DNA of 64,000 nucleotides. Source: Haliclona indistincta (taxonomy: Eukaryota > Porifera > Demospongiae > Haplosclerida > Chalinidae). The stretch spans positions 13,745,152 through 13,809,151 of the forward strand of contig OZ024784.1 in NCBI GenBank assembly GCA_964017065.1. The letters are read 5' to 3'. The notes beneath the pieces were generated by a model. That model was given only the letters and a program-made list of their open reading frames with translations. It had not been told where the DNA came from and made no database searches. Shown one piece after another: positions 32,945 through 44,470 of the stretch (the stretch's first letter is position 1; each line of letters starts with the position of its first letter). A program made the translations under genes and the position numbers.

Positions 32945-34687
32945 CTATTGTAGTGTGCATGATGCACGTATCTCCATCACGCAGTAATAATTATAAGCTA
33001 CCTCTTGCACTGGAATTGTTTCTCTGAATACTGGAATAGGAGCTGTCGCTGGTTTATCTGATAACAAGCAAGTATTGCTACATATACCAACAAACGCACA
33101 ATAGGTTTACCTCCTCCTATCAGTGCAGTGAGCTCTCTCTCCAGTTCATCCTCATCTACTAGGTCCTCCATTGCTGCCAAGTCTTAGGAAGAGGTGAAGA
33201 ACACTAATGAAAGTCTCATTAACTTGTTACCTTCTCCTAATACTTGAGCTAGCTGTGCTCCATCCTCAGTAAGCTGTGCAATAATCAGGGAAACAAGACC
33301 ATACTTAGAAGCTTATCAGCTTAGAAGCTTAGCTGACCTCCTTCAGTTCTTCCATGACTTGTTCAGCTTGTTCTAGTGGTACCTCATCTCTCATTGCCTT
33401 CAGTGCAGCTGCTCCACTGCGATATGCCTCCATAATCTGCAACACACCAAAACAAATAAAAATAGATGTCTTGCATGACCCACCTTTGCATCAGTCTCTG
33501 CCATTTGAATTTGAACCAGAACAGTTTGCAGATTCTCTAGTATGACCTCTCTCTTCCTCAGTGGTCCTTCCATCATCTTAGCCGTCTTGAGCAGACGGAC
33601 TGCCTGTAGTAAGGAATGCATCTAGCACTACTAACACTGAGTACTGGGCTCCTCACTTCAGTATTGTGTTTCAGCTTGTACTGTTGAACAGCTTGCCTTC
33701 GTAAACTATGGGAAAAAAATCCAACTAAAAATACACACACACACACACATGTACATACTTTTGGGATCTACTTCTCAAGTGGGCTATCTCTCTAGTGAGT
33801 GACTCAATGGTGTCCTTGATTCTGACAGAACAGTATTATCATTTGAACACATAAGCTCGGTATACCTTAGGATACCAAGATCCACATCAGATAAAGGCTT
33901 GACGCGTTCAGTTTTAGTTGCAAATTTGATAACCTAAGATAGCAAGATGAATAAATTATTGTGACATGTTATCTACACCTGACCTCTGTTCCATCAGGTG
34001 TGGTTGTTTCGGTGAGTTTTCCATCCTCTAGCAGCTGTGACTTGACAAGGTCAGCACTGCCAGGATATGCTACCTTATCACACAGCTGTTCATAATCACT
34101 GCACTTCATGACACAGTCTGTGGAACTGTGCACAACTGAGCTCTGTTGAGTCTTTAGTACCAGATGAGATAACTCCTGAGGTGTGGTGTACACGAGAGGA
34201 GAGCGCCATTATAAAACTACCAATTACAAGCTACCTTGACTACTGATATGAGCACATAATCTTCATTAGCATTGCTTTGCTGAGTAGTGGCACCAGCAGA
34301 GCCCCAGTACCACCGCCATGCCCATGATATGGGTCTTGTCATTAAACTCACTCCCCATCGCAACCATCCAATGGTACCTGCACCATCAGTATCTTCATAG
34401 CTGCTCAGTTTCCGTGCATCTTTGTTTCGCTCCATGCATTCTATTACTAGTCTCAGACACTTAGGTGCAGTTCCTTGCCATCTGAAGCGTTCACAGAGCT
34501 CTCGTTCGTTGAAAACTAGTTTCTTCATCTCTTTGCTACTGCTAATGATCATACCGCGCCAGAAAGCCATCTTGCCATCTGATAGCGACGGGGTAGCCGA
34601 GGGCGGACATGGTGCAAGCAGGTAGTACATTCGCTCTTCATCAGACCATTCAGGAGGACGAGTAAACCCACTAGAAGAGCTCTCCAT
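32945..34687 (-). CDS. CHMP7: CHMP7, ESCRT-III / nuclear-envelope surveillance subunit
   Basis: Ten exons: 34687-34235, 34175-33984, 33933-33866, 33821-33759, 33705-33657, 33603-33484, 33436-33338, 33273-33231, 33182-33111 and 33057-32945; phases close to 423 aa (human 453). CHMP7 is recruited by LEMD2 to the nuclear envelope and seeds ESCRT-III assembly. The N-terminal ~215 residues form tandem winged-helix domains: PPEWSDEERMYYLLAP, KMAFWRGMI, then GWLRWGVSLMTRP (membrane-binding segment). The ESCRT-III helical core follows: VKPLSDVDLGILRIKDTIES, ENLQTVLVQIQMAETDAK, IMEAYRSGAAALKAMRDEV. It ends with the acidic VDEDELERELTAL helix typical of SNF7-family C-termini. The very last ~20 residues after VPVQEV are uncertain because GTAGCT there could be a donor. 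Confidence 0.87.
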
Positions 34688-35018
34688 GTTGTCTTCCCGG
34701 CCAACTAGCCAACCCAGAGGCGTGGCTAAAGTTACGCGCGAAAAACAAAAACGTGCGTTTTTTTAAATACATAAGTGAAATGACTGGTTGCCTAGAATTT
34801 ATGTTCAATAATCACTGCGCGATGTATTCGTTGTCCTGTAGAAAAAGAATGTTAACAGTGCCACGATCCACTATGCTTGTGCCTGTACCTCAGTAATGTA
34901 GCCATGGCTGATGCAGTGGTGGTTGGTGAGCAAGAGGACAAAACACGATTAGAAGAATTATTGTAGCTGGCTGTAGCCTGCAATAGCAGTCATTCTCAGT
35001 GACTCAAACCACTAAATT
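34688..35018. other. Upstream region of CHMP7 and 3' flank of CFAP99
   Basis: 331 bp between the CHMP7 start codon and the CFAP99 stop. GC-rich next to CHMP7 (GCGCGAAAAAC) as for a promoter. A short GTGGTTGGTGAGCAAGAGG segment at ~34910 could be a small exon but I cannot link it to a gene. Confidence 0.4.
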
Positions 35019-38000
35019 CTACCATACTTTAGTACAAGATTTTCTTGCTTCTTGTTTTAATTTCTCTCTTTCTGTAAAATATTATAAGACACAATGAACA
35101 ATGAAGTAAGCAACAAACCTTTCCGTTTAGCCTCTAGCTTCTGCTGCAGGTCACTCAGCTCACTGCTCTGTGAAGTGTGTAACTGTTTCTGCTGTTGTGA
35201 GGCTTTCTTCTGCTGCTCTTGTCTTAGAGAGCAGTTTATAATACACAAGTGCACACAGACACATACTTGATCTTAGTCTGTGTGTTCTGTTCCACTCTAC
35301 GCCTACTAATTGACTCCATGGTCTCACTCAGTAGCTGTTCCTTAGCTAGTCTACTTGCAGCAATCTCCTTTCTCTTTCTCTCCTTCTCATCCTCTTCGGA
35401 AGCCTTCATTAGTGCCAGCCGCTCTCGCAGCTGCAGTACAATGTGTGATCACATGGCTACTGCTGCTAATATACACTAGTACCTCAGTCAGAGACATCTC
35501 AGTGAAGAAACCTCTGTTACTAGTAGCAGTAGGGTCGACAAACTTTGCTCTGATGATAGGCACGCTCTCCATAGCTCTGATCTGCTGAATGAGCTCCACT
35601 CTCTTCTGCATGTCAGCCTCTGCCTGTCACACACGCTCAGTGCTACTGCCAGCACATGATTCAACCACTGCTTACCTCCTCAAGTGCTTTAGCCATTAGT
35701 TCCTGTTTCTCCTTAGCTACTTGTTGAACTGAAATCGTAAAAATAAATTCATTTTTATTAAGATGTTGAATTAAAGATAATCATAAATTCTGTACCAATT
35801 TTTCTCTTCATTTTCTGCAGTTTAGTCTTAGCCGCTTTGGCACTATTGTGACCCTGCATGATGGTCTCCACCAGTTGTCTCATCTCTCTTTTCTCCTCAT
35901 CTCGCTTAGAAAAATACTGCTGCATCAGCTTCTCAGCCTGTGACAGCACTGTCATTGGTTCTTCAGATGGACACCATACCAGATTACCTCTTCCTTCAAC
36001 TGTGTGACCTTCAACTTATTCTCTGACATACGATTCTGTTTAGCAATTATTGCTTCCTCATAGCTGATCTGCCCTTCCTGCAGATAAAATTAACCATTTT
36101 CAGTAAAATCGCACATTTCCGAACAAGTATCAACAATTGAGCGATAGGGATGGTGCTGTGGTTTTCGTGTGTAGGCAACAACTGCCTTTCAGTTACCAAT
36201 CACAGAACTTACTAGATGGCTTCTCTCCACTTTGGCAAGCTGTTCCGCTGCATCCTTCTGTAGAGAGGGTCAATAACACCCACCATATAACCACACCATG
36301 TGTTGTTGTTGTACCTGTCTCATTAGTTCCTGCCATCTTAGGTATTCTGAACTGTCCTTTTCTCCAGCTTCTATATCAGCCAGTCTAATGAGTCAGTGAG
36401 AGGACATACATGTGACAAGGGGACAAACAAACACACACACCTCTTCTCTTCTTCTTGCTCCAATCGCTGTACACGAGCACCTTCTCTCAAAATGGCAGCA
36501 GTGTTCAATTTCACTGGCTGTTCCTTGTGCTTGGAGACCATGTAAATGTACATGCTATTCATGATTATAGTAGACTTACTATTGAATCTGGAACGGTGAG
36601 TGGTTTAAATGGCTCAAACTGTAACCTAAAAGTGTTATGCAATCTCAAATGCAATAATAATGACCACTACTTACGCGTCCTCTCTCTCCTTACTAATCTG
36701 CTCAATGATTGCCTGTTTAATGATTCAGTTACTCTTCTGCCTCACAATAATGGACTCACTTTTGTTTTCAGTGATTTATCAGTCTTTGCACATGAGAACT
36801 GCAATCTATCTGCTTGCTTTAACTTATCCTCAAGAAGAGAAAAATTGAGATAGTAATAAATTGAAAGGCAAATGCTCACTTGCGCTTTTTCTTTTTGCAG
36901 TTCTCTTTGCCTAGCCAGCAGTTCAATCTCAGCTGGTGGAACATAAGTAGATGCCGGCACCTGAGGGAGAGTGAGGATAGAAGATGCTTGTTTACCTATG
37001 TGTTGTTTACTGTTATTTTTTATTAATTCAAGACCAACAGCTAGCTCTCCTGGTGTGCACAAATTATTAATGCAGCTCATTACCAGTTAACACAACATTC
37101 TCAACATACCAGAAGACCACATTTCTAAAACACTATGAATACACTTACTGGTTTGGTTGGTTTCATGGTAGGCACCTGTGATTGGAGAGAGGTGAGATAG
37201 TGAAGCACATTCAGTTACTACAATCTTGATCTGGGTAGAGACCCTAACAGTAGCAGAACACCTTATTTGTACTATGGCTATTGTTTCAATATCCACATAA
37301 CATTACTCCCTTGCTGTTATCAGTAGACCTAACATGATTCTTGGGTAGTGACTCGTGACTGTAATTATTACACAGCTCAAGCAACCATTGCATAAGCTCA
37401 TGTTACGCCATCATGGTCTAGGCTACCACACCCCTCTCTTCCCAGAGTGACAAGTTGTTCTTACTGAGGTCACAGGACTGTGAATTCTCAGCGATTCCAA
37501 GAGATCTGGTGCAAGACCCGCCCCATCACTTGACTATGTCAACTGAACAATACACATCAGTACACCTGCACTATGAACACAATACATGTATACCATTACT
37601 AACTGGTGTATCACACACCATACAATGTACACATGGTGTTACACTATACCCATATCAGCTTACCACCCTAACCCCAACCCTGATCATCAGAAGCCCTGGT
37701 TCACATAACAACAGCTACCTAGATCTGTCTACTGACATGCATCAGACATAGAACAGCATATTGGACACATAGTAAACCACTTGTAACACGCCTGCACTAA
37801 TGTTCTCACACAATACTGCTAGTGTAGTATATATGTACCTCTTCAGGTGTTGGAACTCTGCGTGGACGAGGTCCAGTGATGTCAAATGGTTGTGTCTCTG
37901 TAGAGATGAGATATAGCTAGCTAAACTGGTGTGATTATAGCAGGCACCTGTTGGTGGTTTAACCACTCTGGTGTTTGTGAGTTTGTTATCCACCACAGCT

Positions 38001-41000
38001 TGCAGATGGATATACATGTAGTTTTGCATGTCAGGCATCATTCTGTAAGGGGGAACACCAAGGGAAATACCCATACTATCTGTGTTGTGATAATAGTGAA
38101 GTGCTCACCTTAGCATTGGAGAGAGAACTGAAGTGTGCACATATCCTTTATCATACACTCTGCACCACTGTATGTGTAGGCATGATAGGGAGCAATGTGA
38201 GTATTAAGTGACCCATTAACCTCATTTTCGATCCATCCCGTCAAGTTTGCCTCATTGAACAAAAATCTCAAAAACTTAAAAAAGGAAGCATTGAACAACA
38301 CCTGTCGCTCAAACAGTCATAGTGCACCTTTAGTGTCTTAGCAGGTGGCTGCGACTCAATCAGCTTTTTAAACTGATCCATTCCCAACTCTTCCAGACGA
38401 AACATAACAAGGTAGCTGAGAACTGAGAAAAGAAGAATTAGTGTAGACGTGACTTGTTTTCATTTCAACAATTCATTCTAGTGTAGAGAATGCTATGATA
38501 TAAACCTCCTGCTAACATCATAATACACAACACAACAGCAACATTTCCCATTCCATGAATATTGTCATCACAAACACACTAATTAAACAACTCACTCACT
38601 AGTCAAACTGCTGTACATGTTAGCGGCAACTAGCGAGTGAAGTGAGAAAGAGCATGTCGCGAACAGGATTCCACTATTGTGTTAGTACGCTTGATCTCAT
38701 GTCAGTAATACCGGTCATGTGTATGCAATTAATTATATGCAAGTGGTCTTCAGTCTTCACACCTATAATTAGTGGTAAAGTACAAATACCGCTACACTTG
38801 ACTGCACATGGTGACTCCATGTGAGACTAGTTGTCCTCCACGCTAATAGGTTAATGTACTGCCACAACATTATAAAGTGTACACTTTGAATTATGCAGGA
38901 ATGATAATCTGCAATAAATGTGTCTATGGTATCGTGACCGTTTAGCAAGCTATGTGTATCAAGTGGTACCACAGTTATCATTCCTTTGCAACTGTTTGTT
39001 TGCATGCGCGTGTTTAAAGTGGTAAGTTCGGCACTCTAAGAAGCTGTATTGACATTATAAAACAAAGTCTGTTTGTTATTCTCAACGACCAAACCAAGTA
39101 TTTACCAAGTACGGCAATTCATGTGGAAGTGTTGTTCTGGCTGCACTATGCCTCGCAGTCAGCATAGTTGTTTCGTAAATCCAGTTACAAGTACTGTATG
39201 GAAGGTGTTTTTGTTACGCTAATGCCCAAAGCAGCAACTTATTATAATGTGTATGCATGACATACACAACTCCTAATGAAAGAGTGAACTGGTTAGAGTT
39301 TGATAACAACTGCTCTTAGGTAGTCAGTGTGATTGCATGGATTATGCCCAATCTATAAACTAATCTATAAACTATGTTTGTTAACAGAAACCACACAGGG
39401 ATAGGCCCAATCCTATCAAGCCAGTCAGCATCTCATAGAAGGCATGTGAGGTTCACATGTGTGGGAGCAACAAGATTGCTAATGTGATTATCCCGTTCAA
39501 CCTCCTACTTGCGAATGATTCTAAAATGTGAATGGTTTAGTATGGTTACTAATTGGATAGCAACAGACAACAGATTAGAGCAGATTATTGCAAAGTGAAC
39601 TCTTAACATGGTTTATTGATTATTTGTCTGGCACCATCCAATACTTAGTACCAGGAACATACGTACCCTGTACTAACTGACAGGACAGACAGTCAGCAGC
39701 ACACGTTATCATGGGCATGCTCATAGCGGCCTCACCAGAGTATAGATGGATGTCACCTCTGGAGCAAGTCTTTCCATCTGATGCATAGAAACCATTGACC
39801 ACCACCTGGACAAGATTGAGCAACACAGCCTGGTCATGTTGTGTTAATGGTGTTTGCACACTAGGTGAAACAACAATGCAAATGGGACATAGATCTCACT
39901 GAGTACAGACAGTCTACTATACAATGCCATTAAGTCTTTGATCATGCTGAATAAATACCAGTGACTTGACACATTAGTGACTGCAAGGTGATGCTTTACA
40001 CTCAAATCTTCCTTGTAAGAAGTAATAAAACCTCTGTAACACTGCTTGATTTCATACTAAATGCACGGACAAAATTATGACACCATGTGCTAATTATCTG
40101 AGGAATAAGATAATTAGCAGCACATGTGCAAGCATTGTCAGTGGTCAGGCTACAAGGGTATAAGAGGCTGAGTAAACATGGGATATGCCTGTAGGTTCTT
40201 GTTCACTGAACCACACCAGAAGCAATCACAACAAACCCCAGCAAGTGCTCATACATGTGGCTGTGCTCCCCCATTGACCTGGTCAGTGAGCCATGAAGAA
40301 GCCTAACCTGTCCCATACCCTCCTCCTCACTCAGCCAGCTACACCTAGTAGTAATGACAGCATGGTACAGTGACCCCAAGCATGCTCATAAGACTAACAA
40401 CTTATCATAAACAATAATGTGTATGTCAGCATGAGTCTATGTGTGCATATGCGTGTGTCTGTGTGTTGTCTGCAATTGAGTTACCGATCTATGTTGAACA
40501 TTGTGTTTATACACAAAGCACCACTATGGATTGATTGTAGCAATACATGGTATCATCAACATAGCCATATACATGTACACTCGGTCACCTTTATTAGATT
40601 TTGATGGCGCACTGTTCCAGCAAACACCTCAGTGAGAAACAGTTTCTCTTCCTCCTCAAGACACTGTAGGAAGACAACTTACTGACTCAAGATTATAGGA
40701 AACAATAGCAGCCTTTCGATTCACCAACCACAAAGCAGTAAGCATTAAACATGGGTTCTTGAGCACTGAACTTTATGAAATTACAGATCATTATGCATGC
40801 ATAATCAACTCCAGAACACAGGTATGCTAAGCTGAGCATTGTAGCAAGCCTGCAATGCAAGGCTGCAATGCAAGGCTTTATTCTTTGCTGATCAATTGAA
40901 ATGGGTTGTATTTGCTTGTCACTTACAGAACAAGAGCCTGGTGAAATGAGTTGCTCTTGTAAATGCTCCTCTACTGCACAGCTTGCTGGGTTGAAGGTTG

Positions 41001-41046
41001 AGAGAACGTGGCAGCAGGCTCCCAACAGATTGCAAACACCGGCCAT
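35019..41046 (-). CDS. CFAP99: CFAP99, cilia- and flagella-associated protein
   Basis: Twenty-three exons reconstructed with closing phases, from 41046-40927 and 40663-40589 through 39805-39736, 38422-38328, 38274-38221, 38167-38109 to 35222-35119 and 35071-35019; about 612 aa. CFAP99 is a conserved axonemal protein of motile cilia. Matches to the family as remembered: LTEVFAGTVRHQNLIK, VVVNGFYASDGKTC, MFRLEELGMDQFKK, FLFNEANLTGWIENEW (exon junction inside), PFDITGPRPRRVPTPEE, VKLNTAAILREGARVQRLEQ, SSEYLRWQELMRQ, and VELIQQIRAMESVPIIRAKF in the C-terminal coiled coil, which is rich in K/E/Q. The start at 41046 (MAGVCNLLGACCHVLSTFNP) was chosen because an ATG at 41094 is followed by an in-frame TGA. 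Introns 2 (~0.8 kb) and 3 (~1.3 kb) are long and hold nothing recognisable. Confidence 0.88.
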
Positions 41047-41268
41047 GTCAGGTTTTAGACCTAAACACTCGATTAATGCTCTAGAGAAAGAATATCACTT
41101 GTCAACCACCATTTTGAAAAGTTAACGTTGCTATAGATACTAATTAACTGAATCGGCGGTGCCTTTGAAGTAAAATTGACTGCGTGCACCAGATTTGCAA
41201 TAAAGCAGCCGGCTGTTCGGGAGCTGCTCAAACCGAGCGGCTCAAACTACCCGACCATCACAGCCAAG
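41047..41268. promoter_or_regulatory. Bidirectional promoter between CFAP99 and the first CRD-like gene
   Basis: 222 bp between divergent start codons. A cilia gene and a secreted-protein gene share it; I cannot read a convincing X-box. Function inferred from spacing. Confidence 0.5.
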
Positions 41269-42577
41269 ATGAAGTTCATCGTATCTCTTACAGCTGCTAT
41301 CCTGCTGCTACTTGCAAAGACCAGCAATGGAAGATCACTTCAGAGGACAATAAGAGCACCAGACCTTCCTATCAACAAGTTCAACCTAGGGATGATAGAT
41401 ACCTGTACTACTCCAGAGCTCAGTATCTGCAGAGACTATGTAGACTACCAGATACCCGGAGTACTAGCTGAGCCGAGATTCGTCGCCATTAAGGAATCTG
41501 TTATCTCGGCGGCATACAATATCACAGCGAGCCAGCTGCAAGATGGCCACAACTCCACGTTGTGCGCACAAGCATTCCTGGAGCTCGAGTGTCGAAACCA
41601 GTTTCCTCGCTGTACGCAGGATGCTCAGGGCGTGCTTAGCGTGGTATTCTCTGATGCAGGCTGTGACAAGCTGACCAATCAATGTTCAGACACCCAAGCA
41701 GCTAGATTTGTTACAGAAGGTTACTGTAGCCTCAACACAACAGTGCCATTGGGACAATGCAAACACACTAGTGAATACACTGGCTACGAGTTCTGTAATG
41801 GAGTCAGTGGATGGCAGGATTGGTATATCACAGACTGGATGCATCTCTACCTACGGAGAAACGAAGACCAGATCTCAGCTTTCAAAACAGCTGGATTCGG
41901 AGCTATAAATCCACAATGTATTCCAAAGTTTGTGGAGTTCAGTTGCACTAGTGTGGGAAGGTGCTGGGACCAAGGGAGACAAGCAGAGTTAATCCCTTCC
42001 CGGAAAGACTGCAACGACTTGGTTAATTGGTGAGCTTTAGCTAGCTAATCTGCATTCATGAATACACTATACCAACACATTAGCATGCCATGACCTTTGT
42101 TTTCATTGATCTGTAGCTGGTTGTATTTATTCATAGGTAGTGTATTTCCTAGTGCATGTCATGCAACTATTGTACATTTTTCTTTGTTTTTGATCTATGT
42201 GTGATAGTTATAATGCCAAAATATTCATTATAATGCCCAAATTCATTGAGATTCATGTGCTTTCTCAGAAACACAATGACTTGTCTTTTCTCTCCCTCTT
42301 TAGTTTCTCATCTGCATTCAGTCCAGTAATAAGCGAAACCCTGCAGTGTGATAAGTGGCCGAATGAAGCTGACAAACCATCCACAGCAGCTACCCCCATC
42401 ACTACCAATCCAACACAAGCAGCAACTACAGCAACCGCTGAAGGTCAAATTTCACTTGGCAACGATCATGTGACATTTCCCAGCAGTACTGCGAGATCTT
42501 CAGCATCTTCCACACTCTCACTTATCACACAACTCACATTGATAATCTCACTAGTAGTGTGTGTAATACAGATATGA
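41269..42577 (+). CDS. GPI-anchored Frizzled-CRD-like cysteine-rich surface protein 1
   Basis: Two exons, 41269-42029 and 42304-42577, 344 aa; the splice falls inside a cysteine codon (AAT TG|T). MKFIVSLTAAILLLLAKTSNG is a clear signal peptide. Residues ~40-155 have Frizzled-CRD spacing: DTCTTPELSIC, DYQIPGVL, an AIKESV helix, STLCAQAFLELECRNQFPRC, then SDAGCDKLTNQC and GYC. A second cysteine-rich module follows (WYITDWMHLYLRRN, FVEFSCTSVGRCW). A Thr/Ser/Ala-rich stalk and a hydrophobic C-terminus (LSLITQLTLIISLVVCVIQI) with no cytoplasmic tail suggest a GPI anchor. Family CRDs bind Wnt or lipids; ligand here is unknown. A paralogue lies 2 kb downstream. Confidence 0.75.
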
Positions 42578-43310
42578 TATATATAGCAGATCATGTGTTT
42601 CGTTGTTTTGTATTGTTGTATCATTCATCACCAACTCATCATCACTGGTAGCCAATAATAATTTATTGCCTTTTTATATTATTATATCACTTATGATTAT
42701 TGTTTAACCAACCGTACATGAGAATCAATGATTTACTGGACATGTTGATGGAATTAACATGGGGACATGAACTGTGTCTGTTGAATTTGCGTTTTATTTA
42801 TATTATATAGCTGTTTACATTATAATTATAGCTGTTTTAGTTACAATACATACATGCATGTAGCTGTTTGACTTTCTGTTTCAGGTGAATTGCACTCTAT
42901 AAAGTCACTAGTAATCTCGTTTTATTTATATTATATAGCTGTTTTACATTATATATAATATAATTATAGCTGTTTTAGTTACAATACATACATGTAGCTG
43001 TTTGACTTTCTGTTTCAGGTGAATTACACTCTATAAAGTCACTAGTAATCTCATACATTCAAAATGCACGTCCATTTCTTTGGAGACAAAGCTATAGCTC
43101 GCTGAATTCATTGCAACCATGGGCTGCTTGGTTGTTGTGACTATTATAATCTCTGCTGAATAAGGAGTGGTCGTTCTTTGATTTTCAGCATTCCTTGCAT
43201 TTCCTGTGGTTTTAGATATCTATCTCGTGAATATATTTTAAGGTAACACAACCCAGGTCGCAAACGCTGATCACCAGTGCTACTAGAGTGAACTGTAGTG
43301 GAGTAAAACA
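42578..43310. other. Intergenic between the two CRD-like genes
   Basis: 3' flank of gene 1 and promoter of gene 2. Apart from the direct repeat annotated separately, AT-rich and featureless. Confidence 0.5.
42791..43052. repeat. Adjacent direct repeat, ~130-bp unit, two copies
   Basis: 42791-42918 and 42919-43052 are near-identical and directly adjacent, from GTTTTATTTATATTATATAG to AAAGTCACTAGTAATCTC. The second copy has a small ATATAAT expansion. A recent tandem duplication in the spacer. Confidence 0.9.
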
Positions 43311-44470
43311 ATGCCGAAATCCGACTCTCTCTTACTACTACTGCTACTGCTACACGTTACATCATGTATCGCAAACGGGCAGACCAATCCCTTCGACATA
43401 GGAGCAGCATTTGATTGCGCACTACCCCAAGGCGACGCTGGCGCTTGTACAGTAGACTATGAAGTTCCTGCAGCAGTCGCCAATCACAGAATATTCGCCA
43501 TCAAACAAAGCATGGTTAACGTGTCTACAGCAAGCACGGGTGGCGAGAGTTCCCAGTGCAAGTCAGCCATCAATCAAGTTCAATGCGACAGACATTTCCC
43601 CCGATGCACATCTTCAGAAGGCAGGGTCAGTGTTGTTTACTCATCGCAGGCTTGCATGCAGGTGCAACAGGACTGTAGTGAAGATGCCGCAGATAAGGGA
43701 TCATGTGAATTCACAGTAAATGCTACTCAAAGCACTTGCAAAACAGTGGCACAGTTTGTTGCAGAAAATCAAATGCCCTTAACTGCATGCAACAAGACAG
43801 CACAAGATAGCAACTGGTATGTCACAGAATGGATGTTTGCTTATCTGAGAGACATTGATGAGCAACTGACATTAAGCTATCAAGATGGACTTGATGAAAT
43901 ACTTGATAAAGAGTGTTTCGAGAGATATGCTCAGTTTAGATGTCAATCGATTGGTCGTTGCTGGGGAGATCAGAGGCAAAGAATTGAGATCTATCCAAGC
44001 AACACTATGACCAACTGCCAAGATATATTGAATTGGTGAGAGACCATTATTATACTAAATAATTATAGTTGCATGTCTTCCTCAATGACCCTTGCAAGTT
44101 TCTATAGGTTGCTATGTAATAATAGAGGTGGGAGAAATGCATGGGAGACGGGTCATTAGTTACTTTAATTTGAAAATTTCATATTCCATGGCAGCACATG
44201 AATAATCTGTCTCCTTTCTAATGCAGTGCATCAAGTCTTATTCGTAATCTGCTCAGCGATCAGCTTCTCTGTCATCTATGGCCAGACATGCAACCGCTAT
44301 CCACACCAACACCATCTATTACACCATCTACCAGCAGCAGCAGCACCACAGACGATCCATTAAACATATCTATTGTAGATCCTACAAGTGGAACAATTTC
44401 TCGGCATTTCATATCCCTTTCAATTTTATCAATAACTGTAATAGTGACTGCATTGGGAGCTTGTCTTTAG
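43311..44470 (+). CDS. GPI-anchored Frizzled-CRD-like cysteine-rich surface protein 2
   Basis: Two exons, 43311-44035 and 44227-44470, 322 aa, with the intron at the same place and phase as in the upstream paralogue (AAT TG|T). Signal peptide SLLLLLLLLHVTSCIA. CRD-like module: FDCALPQGDAGACTVDYEVP, AIKQSM, SSQCKSAINQVQCDRHFPRC, SSQACMQVQQDC, KGSCEF. Second module: WYVTEWMFAYLRD, YAQFRCQSIGRCWG. Then a Thr/Ser/Pro stalk (PLSTPTPSITPSTSSSSTTD) and a hydrophobic end (ILSITVIVTALGACL) fitting GPI attachment. The pair is a clear tandem duplication with moderate divergence. Confidence 0.75.

Larger units (their letters stand above)
28353..34149. repeat. Segmental duplication, unit 2 (~5.8 kb)
   Basis: Second copy of the unit at 21690-28352: ubiquitin-like 3' fragment, paralogue 3, distant 3' exon, CHMP7 exons 2-10. 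It ends inside CHMP7 exon 2 at the same point where the truncated copy breaks (shared TGAGCTCTGTTGA). Paralogues diverge by some percent in exons and more in introns, so the event is not recent. Confidence 0.8.

Noticed and set aside
38110..38320. Alternative CFAP99 reading of this stretch as one continuous exon
   Set aside because: It hits a TAA before the donor. Introducing introns at 38327 and 38220 restores phase and gives the family motif WIENEW across the junction.
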